The position numbers and the translations under genes were made by a program. Shown here one piece after another: positions 19,033 through 27,705 of a stretch of DNA of 64,000 bases. Where the stretch lies: assembly GCF_900129755.1 (NCBI RefSeq), contig NZ_FQWT01000002.1, positions 62,001-126,000 of the forward strand, in the 5' to 3' direction. This stretch comes from Chryseobacterium oranimense. GTDB taxonomy: Bacteria; Bacteroidota; Bacteroidia; Flavobacteriales; Weeksellaceae. Under the pieces are notes generated by a model that saw only the letters and a list, made by a program, of their open reading frames with translations, was not told where the DNA came from and ran no database searches. How positions within the stretch are numbered: position 1 is the stretch's first letter; each line of letters starts with the position of its first letter.

Positions 19033-19040
19033 TAATTTTG
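19033..19040 (+). promoter_or_regulatory. -7 element of the azoreductase promoter
   Basis: TAATTTTG fits TAnnTTTG, 24 bases before the ATG. A TTTG lies 15 bases upstream, shorter than the usual 19-21. The operator array lies immediately upstream and would cover the -33 area, which fits repression. Confidence 0.5.
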
Positions 19041-19064
19041 CTAAAGAAATTTTAATTAAAAAAA

Positions 19065-19667
19065 ATGAAAAACATACTTCACATTATTTCAAGTCCGAGA
19101 ACTGAAATATCCGCAAGCAGAAAACTGGGCAATGCCGTTATCAAAAAAATTCAGGAAAAATATTCTGATGCTGTCGTAAAAGAACGTGACCTTACCAAAA
19201 ATCAGGTTCCACTTTTAGAAGAAGTACATATTAATACTTTTTTTTCACCGGAAGAGAGTCATTCTTCTGAGCAGCAGGAAATCAACAGATATTCCCAGGA
19301 ATTAATTTCAGAATTGAAGGAGGCAGATATTATCGTGATTGATTCTCCTATGTATAATTTTTCGGTTCCTGCTACCCTTAAAGCTTATTTTGACTTTACT
19401 TCAAGAGCAGGATATACGTTCAGATACGACGAAAATGGTCCTAAAGGGCTTTTAAACAACAAAAAATTATACATTGCTTTTACTTCAGGAAATATTTATT
19501 CTGAAGGTCCTTATCAGATTTATGATTCTAATGTACCCTATATCAAAAATGTCTTTGGTTTCTATGGCATTACAGATGTTAGTGTTTTCCGTGCAGAAGG
19601 GTTATCCATTCCGGGAATCCAGGAAACTTCCCTGGAAAAAGCAATTGAAGGGATTACTATTGATTAA
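19065..19667 (+). CDS. azoR: FMN-dependent NADH-azoreductase / quinone reductase
   Basis: A 200-residue flavodoxin-fold protein. Motifs are HIISSPRTEISASRKLG at the N-terminus (FMN phosphate loop), DSPMYNFSVPATLKAYFDFTSRAGYTF (the AcpD/AzoR flavin-binding signature), and a C-terminal FFGITD-like FGFYGITDVSVFRAEG. AzoR reduces azo compounds and quinones by two electrons with NAD(P)H and protects against thiol-reactive quinones. It acts in the cytoplasm as a dimer. It is divergent from an HxlR regulator with a palindromic operator, the arrangement seen in quinone-inducible azoreductases of other bacteria. Confidence 0.92.
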   Translation: MKNILHIISSPRTEISASRKLGNAVIKKIQEKYSDAVVKERDLTKNQVPLLEEVHINTFFSPEESHSSEQQEINRYSQELISELKEADIIVIDSPMYNFSVPATLKAYFDFTSRAGYTFRYDENGPKGLLNNKKLYIAFTSGNIYSEGPYQIYDSNVPYIKNVFGFYGITDVSVFRAEGLSIPGIQETSLEKAIEGITID

Positions 19668-19687
19668 TTTCGTAAACGAATTGTTAG

Positions 19688-19728
19688 AAAAACAAAGCCC
19701 TTCTGAATCTGAAAGGGCTTTGTTTTTT
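19688..19728. terminator. Bidirectional terminator between azoR and dihydroorotase
   Basis: A stem of 14 bases (AAAACAAAGCCCTT / AAGGGCTTTGTTTT) has A and T tracts on both flanks between convergent genes. Confidence 0.9.
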
Positions 19729-19730
19729 AT

Positions 19731-21068
19731 TTATTCCTGAACTTCAAAAAGCAAACGCTCTCCGAATTTCTGCTCATTTATTTTTCCATTGTCATAAGCA
19801 AGATGACCATTCACAAAGGTATGTGTCACTTTGGAATGCAGATTCATCCCTTCCAGCGGGCTCCAGCCGCATTTGTAAAGAATATTGTCTTTAGCTACGG
19901 TCCAGTCTGTATCTAAATCTGCCAAAACAAGATCTGCTTTATAGCCTTCCTTTACAAATCCTCTTTTCTCAATTCTGAAAAGTATTGCTGGATTGTGACT
20001 CATCTTTTCAACGATTTTTTCCAAAGAAATTTTCCCGTTCCTGTAGTTTTCCAGCATAACCAATAATGAATGCTGCACCAAAGGTGCACCGGAAGGACAT
20101 TTTGTATATACATTCTGCTTTTCTTCAGCGGTATGGGGCGCATGGTCTGTAGCTACCACGTCAATTCTTCCGTCAAGAAGGGCTTCCCACAATGCATCTT
20201 TGTCTTTCTGGGTTTTTACAGCAGGGTTCCATTTGATCAGAGAACCTTTTGTCTCATAATCTTCATTGGTGAATGTCAGATGATGAACACAAACTTCAGC
20301 GGTAATTTTTTTATCTTTTAAAGGAATATCATTTCTGAACAGTTCCATTTCCTTAGCCGTTGAAAGATGAAAGACATGCAGCCTCGCCCCTGTTTTCTCT
20401 GCCAGTTCAATGGCTTTTGAGGAAGATTTATAGCATGCCTCTTCACTTCTGATCAGGTGATGGAATTTTACCGGAATATCTTCTCCGTATTCATCCATAT
20501 ATTTCTGGGTATTGGCTTTGATGGTTGCTTCATCTTCGCAGTGGACGGCGATCAGCATTTTTGTACTGCTGAAGATATTTTCAAGGGTTTCAGGATTGTC
20601 TACAAGCATATTTCCGGTAGAAGATCCTAAGAATAACTTAATTCCCGGAACATTTCTCGGATTGGTCTTTAAAACTTCCTCCAGATTATCATTGGTTCCT
20701 CCCATCATAAAACCATAGTTGGCGTATGCTTTTTGAGAGGCGAGTTCGTATTTATCTGCCAACAATTCCTGGGTAACTGCATTGGGAACTGTGTTCGGCT
20801 GATCAATAAAACTGGTGACCCCACCCGCAATGGCAGCTCTTGATTCACTTTCAATATCGCCTTTATGCGTCAGACCAGGATCCCTGAAATGCACCTGGTC
20901 ATCTATCACACCCGGCAAAAGATATTTTCCGGAACCATCAATAATTTGGTCTGCTTCTTCAGTAATACCGGAATCTATCCTGGAAATCAGGTCATTTTCT
21001 ATTAAGATATCGCCTTCGAAGATTTTACCTTCGTTGACGATTTTTACATTTTTGATTAGGGTCTTCAT
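19731..21068 (-). CDS. pyrC: Dihydroorotase (pyrimidine biosynthesis)
   Basis: A 445-residue amidohydrolase of the class I dihydroorotase/allantoinase type. It closes carbamoyl-aspartate to dihydroorotate, the third step of UMP synthesis. Motifs are DDQVHFRDPG (metal site 1, residues 56-65), the FIDQPNT substrate loop, VHCEDE, and VATDHAPH with catalytic Asp. The first metal His of the usual DxHxH is Gln58 here (Q-V-H), a substitution I associate with Bacteroidota dihydroorotases. An allantoinase or hydantoinase function is the alternative, but no purine-degradation genes are near. Single gene with its own terminator. Confidence 0.88.
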   Translation of the reverse strand: MKTLIKNVKIVNEGKIFEGDILIENDLISRIDSGITEEADQIIDGSGKYLLPGVIDDQVHFRDPGLTHKGDIESESRAAIAGGVTSFIDQPNTVPNAVTQELLADKYELASQKAYANYGFMMGGTNDNLEEVLKTNPRNVPGIKLFLGSSTGNMLVDNPETLENIFSSTKMLIAVHCEDEATIKANTQKYMDEYGEDIPVKFHHLIRSEEACYKSSSKAIELAEKTGARLHVFHLSTAKEMELFRNDIPLKDKKITAEVCVHHLTFTNEDYETKGSLIKWNPAVKTQKDKDALWEALLDGRIDVVATDHAPHTAEEKQNVYTKCPSGAPLVQHSLLVMLENYRNGKISLEKIVEKMSHNPAILFRIEKRGFVKEGYKADLVLADLDTDWTVAKDNILYKCGWSPLEGMNLHSKVTHTFVNGHLAYDNGKINEQKFGERLLFEVQE

Positions 21069-21224
21069 TTTTTACTTTTTATAGAAATTATAGGTTAAAG
21101 ACGGAAAGCTGGAAAGTTTTGAGCTGCTAATTGTTAACTTCCGGCATCTACCTTTATGAACAACAAAATTAAGGTTTATGAATGAATTTTAATGTTGCCG
21201 ATTACAAATCAATTTCTAAATATT

Positions 21225-21232
21225 TACATTTG
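21225..21232 (+). promoter_or_regulatory. -7 promoter element of the flippase gene
   Basis: TACATTTG fits TAnnTTTG. It lies inside the longest open frame (ATG 21192) but directly upstream of TTG 21249, so it argues for the TTG start and a leader of about 10 bases. Confidence 0.5.
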
Positions 21233-21248
21233 CATAAAATTTCACACA

Positions 21249-22670
21249 TTGAAAAAACTTCTCAACGAGACTATTATATATGGAATTGGGGCGATCATGC
21301 CAAGAGTTATCCTGTTCATTCTTAACCCTTTATACATTAACCAAATTAACAATAAGGATTTCGCCATATTTTCAAACCTGTACGCTCTTATTTCTTTTGT
21401 GAATATCATGCTTTCGTTCGGTTTTGAAACGGCATTTTTCCGTTTTTCGGCCGATAAAGACAATGAAAAGAAAACATTCAATACTTCATTCTGGTTCTTA
21501 TTCGGTTTATCCACAGTTTTCCTTTTAAGCTTACTGATTTTCAGTCAGCCGGTGGCAGATCAGCTGGGATACTCATCTAATCCAGAATATATCCGGTGGT
21601 TCGCATGGATTGCATTTTTTGACAACTTATGTGTCATTCCTTTTGCATGGCTCAGGTTCAATAACAAGCCTATTAAATATTCTTTAGTCAGAGTTTTGCA
21701 ATCCCTTTTTCAAACTGTGATCACCGTTGCTTTATTCTTATACATTCCTCTGAGTGTCTCTCAGAATTTCGGGTTAAAAGAAAAAGTATCATTCCCTTTT
21801 TACAGTAACCTTGCTGCAAGCTTCTTAGGTTTTCTGCTGCTGCTCCCTGTTGTTTTCAAAGTAAGATTCCAGTTTTCCACTGAGCTTTTCAAAAATATGA
21901 TCAAATATTCCTGGCCGGTAATGATTGCAGGGATGGCCTTTATGGTCAATGAAAATTTTGATAAAGCTATCCAGATCTACAATATTCCGGGTGAAGATGC
22001 CGGAGCCTATGGCGGATGCTATAAATTAGCCGTTTTAATGACCCTGTTTGTTACGGCTTACAGAATGGGAATCGAGCCGTTCTTTTTTAAGCAGATGAAT
22101 AATAACAATGCTAAAAATACCTATGCTAAAGTAACAGAATATTTTACATTCTTTGCCTCAACGGTGGCCATGGGAATTATCGCCAATATTTCCTGGCTGA
22201 AGCAGATCCTTATTCCTAACAGCAGTTACTGGACAGCCATTGATATCATCCCGATTATCGTTATCGCCAACCTCTGCTTTGGAATTTACTATAACTTTTC
22301 CACATGGTACAAAGTAACAGACAGAACTAAAGTAGGAACCGTGATTTCATGGCTGGGAGCGTTCCTTACCATTATCTTAAATTTACTATTCCTCAGCAAA
22401 TATGGATTTATGGTTTCTGCATGGGTAACGTTTATTGCATATTTCGTCATGATGGTCACCTCTTATCTCTTAGGACAGAAATATTACCCTATCCCATACC
22501 GTATCAAAAAAATGACCTTATTCCTTGGATTGCTGATGCTCTTCAGCTTTGTTATTGTGTATTTATTTGATTATAATTTCTGGGTAGGAAATCTTTTATT
22601 TCTTGTATACGCAGGAGTTTTAATCTATTCCGAAAAAAATATGCTGCTATCAAGAATCAGGAAAAACTAA
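21249..22670 (+). CDS. Polysaccharide flippase (Wzx/MATE-like, oligosaccharide exporter)
   Basis: A membrane protein of 473 residues counted from TTG 21249 (the longest frame, from ATG 21192, is 492). It has about 12-14 hydrophobic helices starting with NETIIYGIGAIMPRVILFILNPLYI, the N-terminal pattern of the RfbX/Wzx group in the MOP superfamily. These proteins flip lipid-linked sugar repeat units across the inner membrane for O-antigen, capsule or teichoic-type glycans. A sugar nucleotidyltransferase follows on the same strand, which supports a surface-glycan role. The start is chosen because a -7 element lies at 21225 and the residues before it do not look like a membrane protein start. 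Confidence 0.9.
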   Translation: MKKLLNETIIYGIGAIMPRVILFILNPLYINQINNKDFAIFSNLYALISFVNIMLSFGFETAFFRFSADKDNEKKTFNTSFWFLFGLSTVFLLSLLIFSQPVADQLGYSSNPEYIRWFAWIAFFDNLCVIPFAWLRFNNKPIKYSLVRVLQSLFQTVITVALFLYIPLSVSQNFGLKEKVSFPFYSNLAASFLGFLLLLPVVFKVRFQFSTELFKNMIKYSWPVMIAGMAFMVNENFDKAIQIYNIPGEDAGAYGGCYKLAVLMTLFVTAYRMGIEPFFFKQMNNNNAKNTYAKVTEYFTFFASTVAMGIIANISWLKQILIPNSSYWTAIDIIPIIVIANLCFGIYYNFSTWYKVTDRTKVGTVISWLGAFLTIILNLLFLSKYGFMVSAWVTFIAYFVMMVTSYLLGQKYYPIPYRIKKMTLFLGLLMLFSFVIVYLFDYNFWVGNLLFLVYAGVLIYSEKNMLLSRIRKN

Positions 22671-22827
22671 TTATGGCCTCTAATTTGATACTACTGAATT
22701 CTTTAAAAAAAAATTAATCAGGTGATGGATTAAAGATGATAATTATTAGGATCAGCAATGATTTTTATGATTAACTTTAAGCCTAAACAAATTATAAAAT
22801 AACAAATAAAACATTGTCATATAATCT

Positions 22828-23844
22828 ATGAAAATAATTGTTCCTATGGCTGGACGTGGTTCCAGATTACGTCCACATACTCTGACAGTTCCAAAACCTC
22901 TTATTCCGATTGCAGGAAAACCTATCGTACAGAGACTGGTGGAAGATATTGCTAAAGTGGCAGGTGAAAAAATTGAGGAAGTAGCATTTATCATTGGGGA
23001 TTTCGGACCGGAGATTGAAAAATCTCTGCTTCAGATCGCTGAAAAGCTGGGAGCAAAAGGCAGTATATACTACCAGAACGACCCACTTGGTACCGCACAT
23101 GCTATTAAATGTGCAGAAGATTCCATGCAGGGAGATGTAGTGATCGCTTTTGCAGATACACTTTTCCGTGCAGATTTCCAGCTTGACAAAAACTCCGATG
23201 GAGTGATCTGGGTAAAAAGCGTGGAAGATCCGTCTGCTTTCGGAGTTGTAAAATTAGATAACTACGGTTTTATTACAGATTTCGTTGAAAAACCTCAGAC
23301 TTTCGTTTCAGATCTTGCCATCATCGGTATTTATTACTTCAACAGTGCTGAAAAGCTGATGAACGAGATTAACTATATTATGGATAATAATATTAAAAAC
23401 GGAGGTGAATATCAGTTGACGACAGCATTGGAAAACCTTAGGGCCAAAGGAGCCAAATTCACTTTAGGAAAAGTAAATGACTGGATGGACTGCGGTAACA
23501 AAAATGCAACCGTAGAAACCAACAGCAAAATCCTTGAGTACGAAAGAGAAGAAATGCTTAATTACCCTCAATCTGCGGTTATTGAAAATTCATTGATTAT
23601 TCAGCCATGTTTTATCGGTGAAAATGTTAAGATCTCCAATTCTAAGATTGGCCCTGGCGTTTCATTGGGAAACAATACGGTTATTGTGAATTCCAATATT
23701 GAAAACTCTTTGATCCAGGAAAATACAAGGATCAATCACGGGAACCTTTCCAATTCCATGATCGGGAATTCGGCACAGTACTTTGGAGTTTCCAGGGAGA
23801 TTTCTTTGGGTGATTATTCCGTTTTAGATTTTTTATCTAAATAA
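22828..23844 (+). CDS. Sugar-1-phosphate nucleotidyltransferase
   Basis: A 338-residue enzyme. The N-terminal Rossmann-like domain has the pyrophosphorylase signature PMAGRGSRLRPHTLTVPKPL and PIAGKPI. An FADTLF stretch (aspartate coordinating Mg) and FVEKPQ follow. The C-terminal third is a left-handed beta-helix with hexapeptide-like repeats (NVKISNSKIGPGVSLGNNTVIVNSNIENSLI). It joins a sugar-1-phosphate with an NTP to give an NDP-sugar. Similar proteins are called glucose-1-phosphate thymidylyltransferase or mannose-1-phosphate guanylyltransferase; the base and sugar cannot be read from the sequence. The neighbour is a glycan flippase. Confidence 0.9.
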   Translation: MKIIVPMAGRGSRLRPHTLTVPKPLIPIAGKPIVQRLVEDIAKVAGEKIEEVAFIIGDFGPEIEKSLLQIAEKLGAKGSIYYQNDPLGTAHAIKCAEDSMQGDVVIAFADTLFRADFQLDKNSDGVIWVKSVEDPSAFGVVKLDNYGFITDFVEKPQTFVSDLAIIGIYYFNSAEKLMNEINYIMDNNIKNGGEYQLTTALENLRAKGAKFTLGKVNDWMDCGNKNATVETNSKILEYEREEMLNYPQSAVIENSLIIQPCFIGENVKISNSKIGPGVSLGNNTVIVNSNIENSLIQENTRINHGNLSNSMIGNSAQYFGVSREISLGDYSVLDFLSK

Positions 23845-23880
23845 GATCAGAAATATTTAATATAAAACAACATACGTCCG

Positions 23881-23908
23881 GACCACACAACATTCCTTGT
23901 GTGGTTTG
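23881..23908 (+). terminator. Hairpin after the nucleotidyltransferase gene
   Basis: A 9-base perfect stem ACCACACAA / TTGTGTGGT with a 6-base loop is followed by only a short T stretch, so termination may be partial. Confidence 0.5.
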
Positions 23909-23951
23909 GCGTTAATATTGCAGCGTATTTTTTTAATTGAAAGATAAATAC

Positions 23952-24797
23952 ATGAAAAACTGGATCCCGATACTTCTTATATTTCTTACCCTGTCATCCT
24001 GTAAAACCAGACATGCAGCTAAAAACAATACCGGCAATACGCAGGACAGCACAATCGTAGCAGATGACAATGGAAATCCCAAAGATGCCAATGAACCGGT
24101 AAGAGATAAACTTACCTTCTACGAGCATGTACTTATCCCACCGAAATTTGATCAGATCAAGATCAACAGTAAAGTTAATGTAGAAACAGGAAACTTCATC
24201 CCAACCCTTGATGCTGTAATTTATATTGAAAATAACCAGAAGGTATGGATGAATCTTCAGGCATTTTTCTTTACCGTTGCCAAAGGGATTGCCACGCCTG
24301 AAGGGATCAAAGGACAGGATAAAACCAGCAAAACCTATATCGATTCAGATTTTGATTATTTAAATAATCTTCTTAATGTCAATTTCATTGATTACAAATC
24401 ACTGGAAAAAATACTGATGGGAAGAACTTTTGTTAAAATCAGTGATTCCCAATTTACCCTGACTAAAAACATGCAGGGCTTTAAAATGGTTTCCAATACC
24501 ACCCAGAAAATCGTGACCGATCAAAAAACCAGGGAATATAAAATCGCTCTTCAGTATGATAACAATTACGATCTTTTAAGCGTTAATTTAAAAGATGTTT
24601 TATCTCCTGATGAACTGGAAATCTCTTACAGCAACTGGAATGAATACAATGGAATCCGCCTTCCGAAAAATGTTAAAATAATTATAAAAGGATCAAAATC
24701 TAGCCAAATTTTACTGGAAAACACGAAATTTGACTTTTCGAGGATGGAAACACCTTATTCTGTACCATCCAGTTATAAGAAAATTGAGATTAAATGA
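23952..24797 (+). CDS. DUF4292 family lipoprotein
   Basis: A 281-residue lipoprotein precursor from ATG 23952 (LTLSSC, lipid Cys near residue 17). The mature part is beta-rich and matches the DUF4292 group of Bacteroidota outer-envelope proteins, with a LolA/LolB-like look (VNVETGNFIPTLDAVIYIENNQKVWMN...). An in-frame TTG at 23937 would add five residues and spoil the signal peptide, so the ATG is chosen. The stop overlaps the ATG of the EnvC-like gene by four bases (ATGA), implying translational coupling. The role is unknown; lipoprotein handling or envelope maintenance is a fair guess. Confidence 0.88.
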   Translation: MKNWIPILLIFLTLSSCKTRHAAKNNTGNTQDSTIVADDNGNPKDANEPVRDKLTFYEHVLIPPKFDQIKINSKVNVETGNFIPTLDAVIYIENNQKVWMNLQAFFFTVAKGIATPEGIKGQDKTSKTYIDSDFDYLNNLLNVNFIDYKSLEKILMGRTFVKISDSQFTLTKNMQGFKMVSNTTQKIVTDQKTREYKIALQYDNNYDLLSVNLKDVLSPDELEISYSNWNEYNGIRLPKNVKIIIKGSKSSQILLENTKFDFSRMETPYSVPSSYKKIEIK

Positions 24798-26356
24798 TTA
24801 AAAAATTTAGCTTTTTAATAGGTATTCTTCTGTTCGGAATTCATCAGGGACAGCAGAGCAAGGAACAGCTTCAGAAACAGAATGCCGATCTTAAAAAACA
24901 AATTGTACAGATAAATACAGACCTGGCGAAAACGAGAACTGAATCTAAACTTTCAGTCGCGTATCTTAATAATGTCAATAAAAAACTCGTTCTGAGAGAA
25001 AAGGTATACACCAATACTCAGAAAGAAAAAAGATTTATTGAAGATGAGATCTATCTGCGTCAGCTGGAAATCAACCGTCAAAATAAAGAACTGGCAGTTC
25101 TCAGAAAGAATTATGCCGAAGTTCTCGTTAATGCTTACAAAAATAAAGGGGTACAGAACAAAGTAACCTTTATTCTCTCATCCAAAAATTTAGGGGAAGC
25201 TATAAGAAGAGTTCAGTATCTGAAACAATATGCTGACTATCAGGACAAAAAAGCGGCAGAAATAAGCAATGCAGCTGCCCAGATCAAAAAATCAATCGCA
25301 CAAAAACAGAATTCTGCAAGAGAAAAAGAAAACCTTCTGATCAATCAGCAGAAAGATCTGGCAACCATCAATGCTGAAAGAGCACAGAAAGAACAACTGC
25401 TGGCAGATTTTAAGAAAAACGAAGCTAAACTTACCGTAGAACTTAAGCAAAAACAGGTTCAGTCCAAAGCTTTGGAAGGACAGATCAGAGCCATTATTGC
25501 AGAAGAAATCAGAATAGCTAAAGCGGAAGAAGAAGCAAGAAAAAAAGCCGAGGCGGAAAAAATCCGTATGGCTAAAATTATTGCAGATAGAGAAAAAGCA
25601 AGAATCGAAGCTGAAGCCAAAGCAAGAGCTGAGGCATTGGAAAGAGAAAGAAAACTTGCTGAAATTGAAGCTAAAAAAGCAGCAGATCTTGCTGCAAAAA
25701 GAGCTGAAGAAGAAAGAAAACGTAATGAAGAGGCTGCAAGAGCAGAAGCCAATGCAAAAGACGAGGCCAGAAGAGTGGCTGCGAAAAAAGCATCGGACGA
25801 AGCCAATGCCAGAGCCAAAGAAGCATCGGATAAACTTATCGCAGCAAGAGCAGCAGAAGCCGCACTGAACAAGAAAAAAGAAGAAGAGAAAAAAGCTGCC
25901 GAAACCAAAGCCATGACCAGTTATGGAGTAACCACAGCTACAGGAAGCAGTTTCGCAGACAGCAGAGGAAGACTTGGCTATCCGGCAGACAGAGCCGGAC
26001 AGATTACCCACAGATTCGGAAGACAGCCCCACCCGGTTTTCAAAAATATTGTTGAGGAAAATACAGGGATTAAAATAGCCGTACCTTCAGGTACCCGTGC
26101 CAAATCCGTATACCCAGGATCAGTCTCTTCTGTATTGGCAAACAGTGACGGAACAAAAACCGTAATGGTGAAACATGGAAACTATTTCACGATTTATTCC
26201 AATCTGGGAAGCGTAAGCGTATCTAAAGGACAGCAGGTTTCCTCCGGTACTCCGGTAGGGACAGTAGCCCAGGATTTCGATGGTTCCTATACCCTTGATT
26301 TTCAGGTATGGAACGGAAATACACCAGTTGATCCATTAGGTTGGATTTCATATTAA
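24794..26356 (+). CDS. EnvC-like murein hydrolase activator (coiled coil plus degenerate LytM domain)
   Basis: A 520-residue exported protein: signal peptide (1-19), long coiled coil (about 20-375, very rich in Ala/Glu/Lys/Arg), then a C-terminal LytM/M23 domain (about 395-520). In active M23 enzymes the zinc ligands lie in HxxxD and HxH. Here the HxGxD position reads NTGIK (about 422-426), and the second His of HxH is Asn (YSNL near 470), so the domain should be enzymatically dead. Coiled coil plus dead LytM is the EnvC plan, which activates cell-wall amidases at division rather than cutting itself. It is coupled to the DUF4292 lipoprotein gene. Confidence 0.9.
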   Translation: MIKKFSFLIGILLFGIHQGQQSKEQLQKQNADLKKQIVQINTDLAKTRTESKLSVAYLNNVNKKLVLREKVYTNTQKEKRFIEDEIYLRQLEINRQNKELAVLRKNYAEVLVNAYKNKGVQNKVTFILSSKNLGEAIRRVQYLKQYADYQDKKAAEISNAAAQIKKSIAQKQNSAREKENLLINQQKDLATINAERAQKEQLLADFKKNEAKLTVELKQKQVQSKALEGQIRAIIAEEIRIAKAEEEARKKAEAEKIRMAKIIADREKARIEAEAKARAEALERERKLAEIEAKKAADLAAKRAEEERKRNEEAARAEANAKDEARRVAAKKASDEANARAKEASDKLIAARAAEAALNKKKEEEKKAAETKAMTSYGVTTATGSSFADSRGRLGYPADRAGQITHRFGRQPHPVFKNIVEENTGIKIAVPSGTRAKSVYPGSVSSVLANSDGTKTVMVKHGNYFTIYSNLGSVSVSKGQQVSSGTPVGTVAQDFDGSYTLDFQVWNGNTPVDPLGWISY

Positions 26357-26372
26357 AAAAAGCGTAACTTTG
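26341..26372 (+). promoter_or_regulatory. Promoter of tatA
   Basis: TTG at 26341-26343, a 21-base spacer and TAACTTTG at 26365-26372 fit the flavobacterial consensus. It overlaps the end of the envC-like gene and lies 15 bases before the tatA ATG. Confidence 0.7.
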
Positions 26373-26387
26373 CAAAAATCTTAAGAG

Positions 26388-26603
26388 ATGAACACACTAA
26401 CAATACTTGCCTTATCTTGGCAGCACATCCTTATCGTAGCAATCCTTTTGGTATTGTTGTTCGGAGGAAAGAAAATTCCGGAACTAATGAGAGGAGTTGG
26501 TTCAGGAATCAAAGAATTTAAAGATGCAGTGAAGGAAGAAGACAAACCAGGTTCTGAAAACAAAACCTCTTCTACCAATAACAATAACACTACCAGCAAC
26601 TAA
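26388..26603 (+). CDS. tatA: Twin-arginine translocase subunit TatA/E
   Basis: A 71-residue protein with one membrane helix (about 10-27), the FGGKKIPELMRGVGSGIKEFKDA amphipathic helix and a charged, Asn-rich tail (SSTNNNNTTSN). It oligomerises to form the pore through which TatC-recognised folded proteins are exported. TatC is not in the window. The genes around it (EnvC-like, DUF4254, a lipoprotein) do not form a tat operon, and it has its own promoter. Confidence 0.95.
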   Translation: MNTLTILALSWQHILIVAILLVLLFGGKKIPELMRGVGSGIKEFKDAVKEEDKPGSENKTSSTNNNNTTSN

Positions 26604-26618
26604 AATTCTTCAGAATTA

Positions 26619-27233
26619 ATGAATTTTACTGAGACTGCATGGAAAGTCTTCAATCAGTCTATTGAAGATTATCACGTGTCCGATGACGTTAACTCTCTAA
26701 TTAATAACCCGTTTGAAAAAGACACTTTGGAACGGATTTTGTATGCAAAGAACTGGATTGATACCGTTCAATGGCATTTGGAAGATATTATTAGAGATGA
26801 AAATATTGATCCCGCTGAAGCTCTTCAGCTGAAGAGAACGATAGATGCATCTAACCAGAAAAGAACTGATCTGGTAGAATTTATCGATAGCTGGTTCCTT
26901 ACAAAGTTTGAAAATATAACTCCGAAACCCGATGCAAAAATCAATACAGAAACTCCCGCTTGGGCTGTAGACAGATTATCAATTCTTGCATTAAAGGTTT
27001 ATCATATGTCGTTAGAGGCCAATAGAGAATCCGCTTCTGAAGAGCACCGTGCCAATTGCCAGGCTAAACTGGAGGTACTGCTTACTCAGAAAGAAGACCT
27101 ATCAACTTCTATAGATCAGTTGCTTGCTGATATTGAATCCGGTAACGTTAAGATGAAAGTATACAAACAAATGAAAATGTATAATGATGATAGTCTTAAC
27201 CCGATCCTTTATCAAAAGGGGCAACAGAAATGA
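26619..27233 (+). CDS. DUF4254 domain protein
   Basis: A 204-residue, mostly helical cytoplasmic protein matching the DUF4254 group (starts near WKVFNQSIEDYH; NPFEKDTLERILYAKNWIDTVQWHLEDIIRDENIDP). No catalytic motif is visible. It is separated from tatA by 15 bases, and its stop overlaps the ATG of a lipoprotein gene. In Bacteroidota this family often lies beside glycosyltransferases and lipopolysaccharide genes, so an envelope-linked role is suggested. No function is known to me. Confidence 0.9.
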   Translation: MNFTETAWKVFNQSIEDYHVSDDVNSLINNPFEKDTLERILYAKNWIDTVQWHLEDIIRDENIDPAEALQLKRTIDASNQKRTDLVEFIDSWFLTKFENITPKPDAKINTETPAWAVDRLSILALKVYHMSLEANRESASEEHRANCQAKLEVLLTQKEDLSTSIDQLLADIESGNVKMKVYKQMKMYNDDSLNPILYQKGQQK

Positions 27234-27688
27234 GAAAACTATTTTTTTTTGGAGTACTACTATTAATCATAACTTCCTGCGCAACGGAGAAGCTTAACCT
27301 TTCCCCGTTGTCTAATAACTTTTATAGCGAAACCAAAGGTTCTAATTCCGACAGAGGCGCAAAAAAAGGCTTTGATATCAATCTGAAAGAAAATGTAAAC
27401 GCTTCTGAAATTTCAAATCTGATTTCTACTTTTCCAAAGTTTAAGAATAACAGTTTGAATGATGAAGTGACCAGCTTGAAATACAGCCTCCAGAATTATC
27501 TGTACGCCATTGATGCCAACAACCCGGCAGGAAAAAACAGATCCATTAAAAGTTTCGAAAAATCGTACAAGAAAATTCAAAAACTCAGACAGCAGCTTGA
27601 CAAAGATGATGATGAAGTTCTTAACAGATACCTGGTTCGTCTAAAAACCAACATTTCTGTGATCGAAGATTCTTTAAAAGGAAATTAA
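27230..27688 (+). CDS. Small lipoprotein, unknown function
   Basis: A 152-residue lipoprotein precursor: hydrophobic signal then ITSC (Cys17). The mature part is helical and strongly charged, with a Lys-rich C-terminal half (SFEKSYKKIQKLRQQLDKDDDEVLNRYL). It has no family that I recognise. Its ATG overlaps the stop of the DUF4254 gene by four bases, and the GTP cyclohydrolase II gene starts 17 bases after its stop, so all are likely one operon. Confidence 0.85.
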   Translation: MRKLFFFGVLLLIITSCATEKLNLSPLSNNFYSETKGSNSDRGAKKGFDINLKENVNASEISNLISTFPKFKNNSLNDEVTSLKYSLQNYLYAIDANNPAGKNRSIKSFEKSYKKIQKLRQQLDKDDDEVLNRYLVRLKTNISVIEDSLKGN

Positions 27689-27705
27689 AAAACGAACCAT
27701 TATTA

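Noticed and set aside
25292..26032. Long minus strand frame (246 codons) across the EnvC-like gene
   Set aside because: It is a shadow caused by the Ala/Lys/Glu-rich coiled coil: its product is Phe/Ser/Cys-rich low complexity, with no start context.
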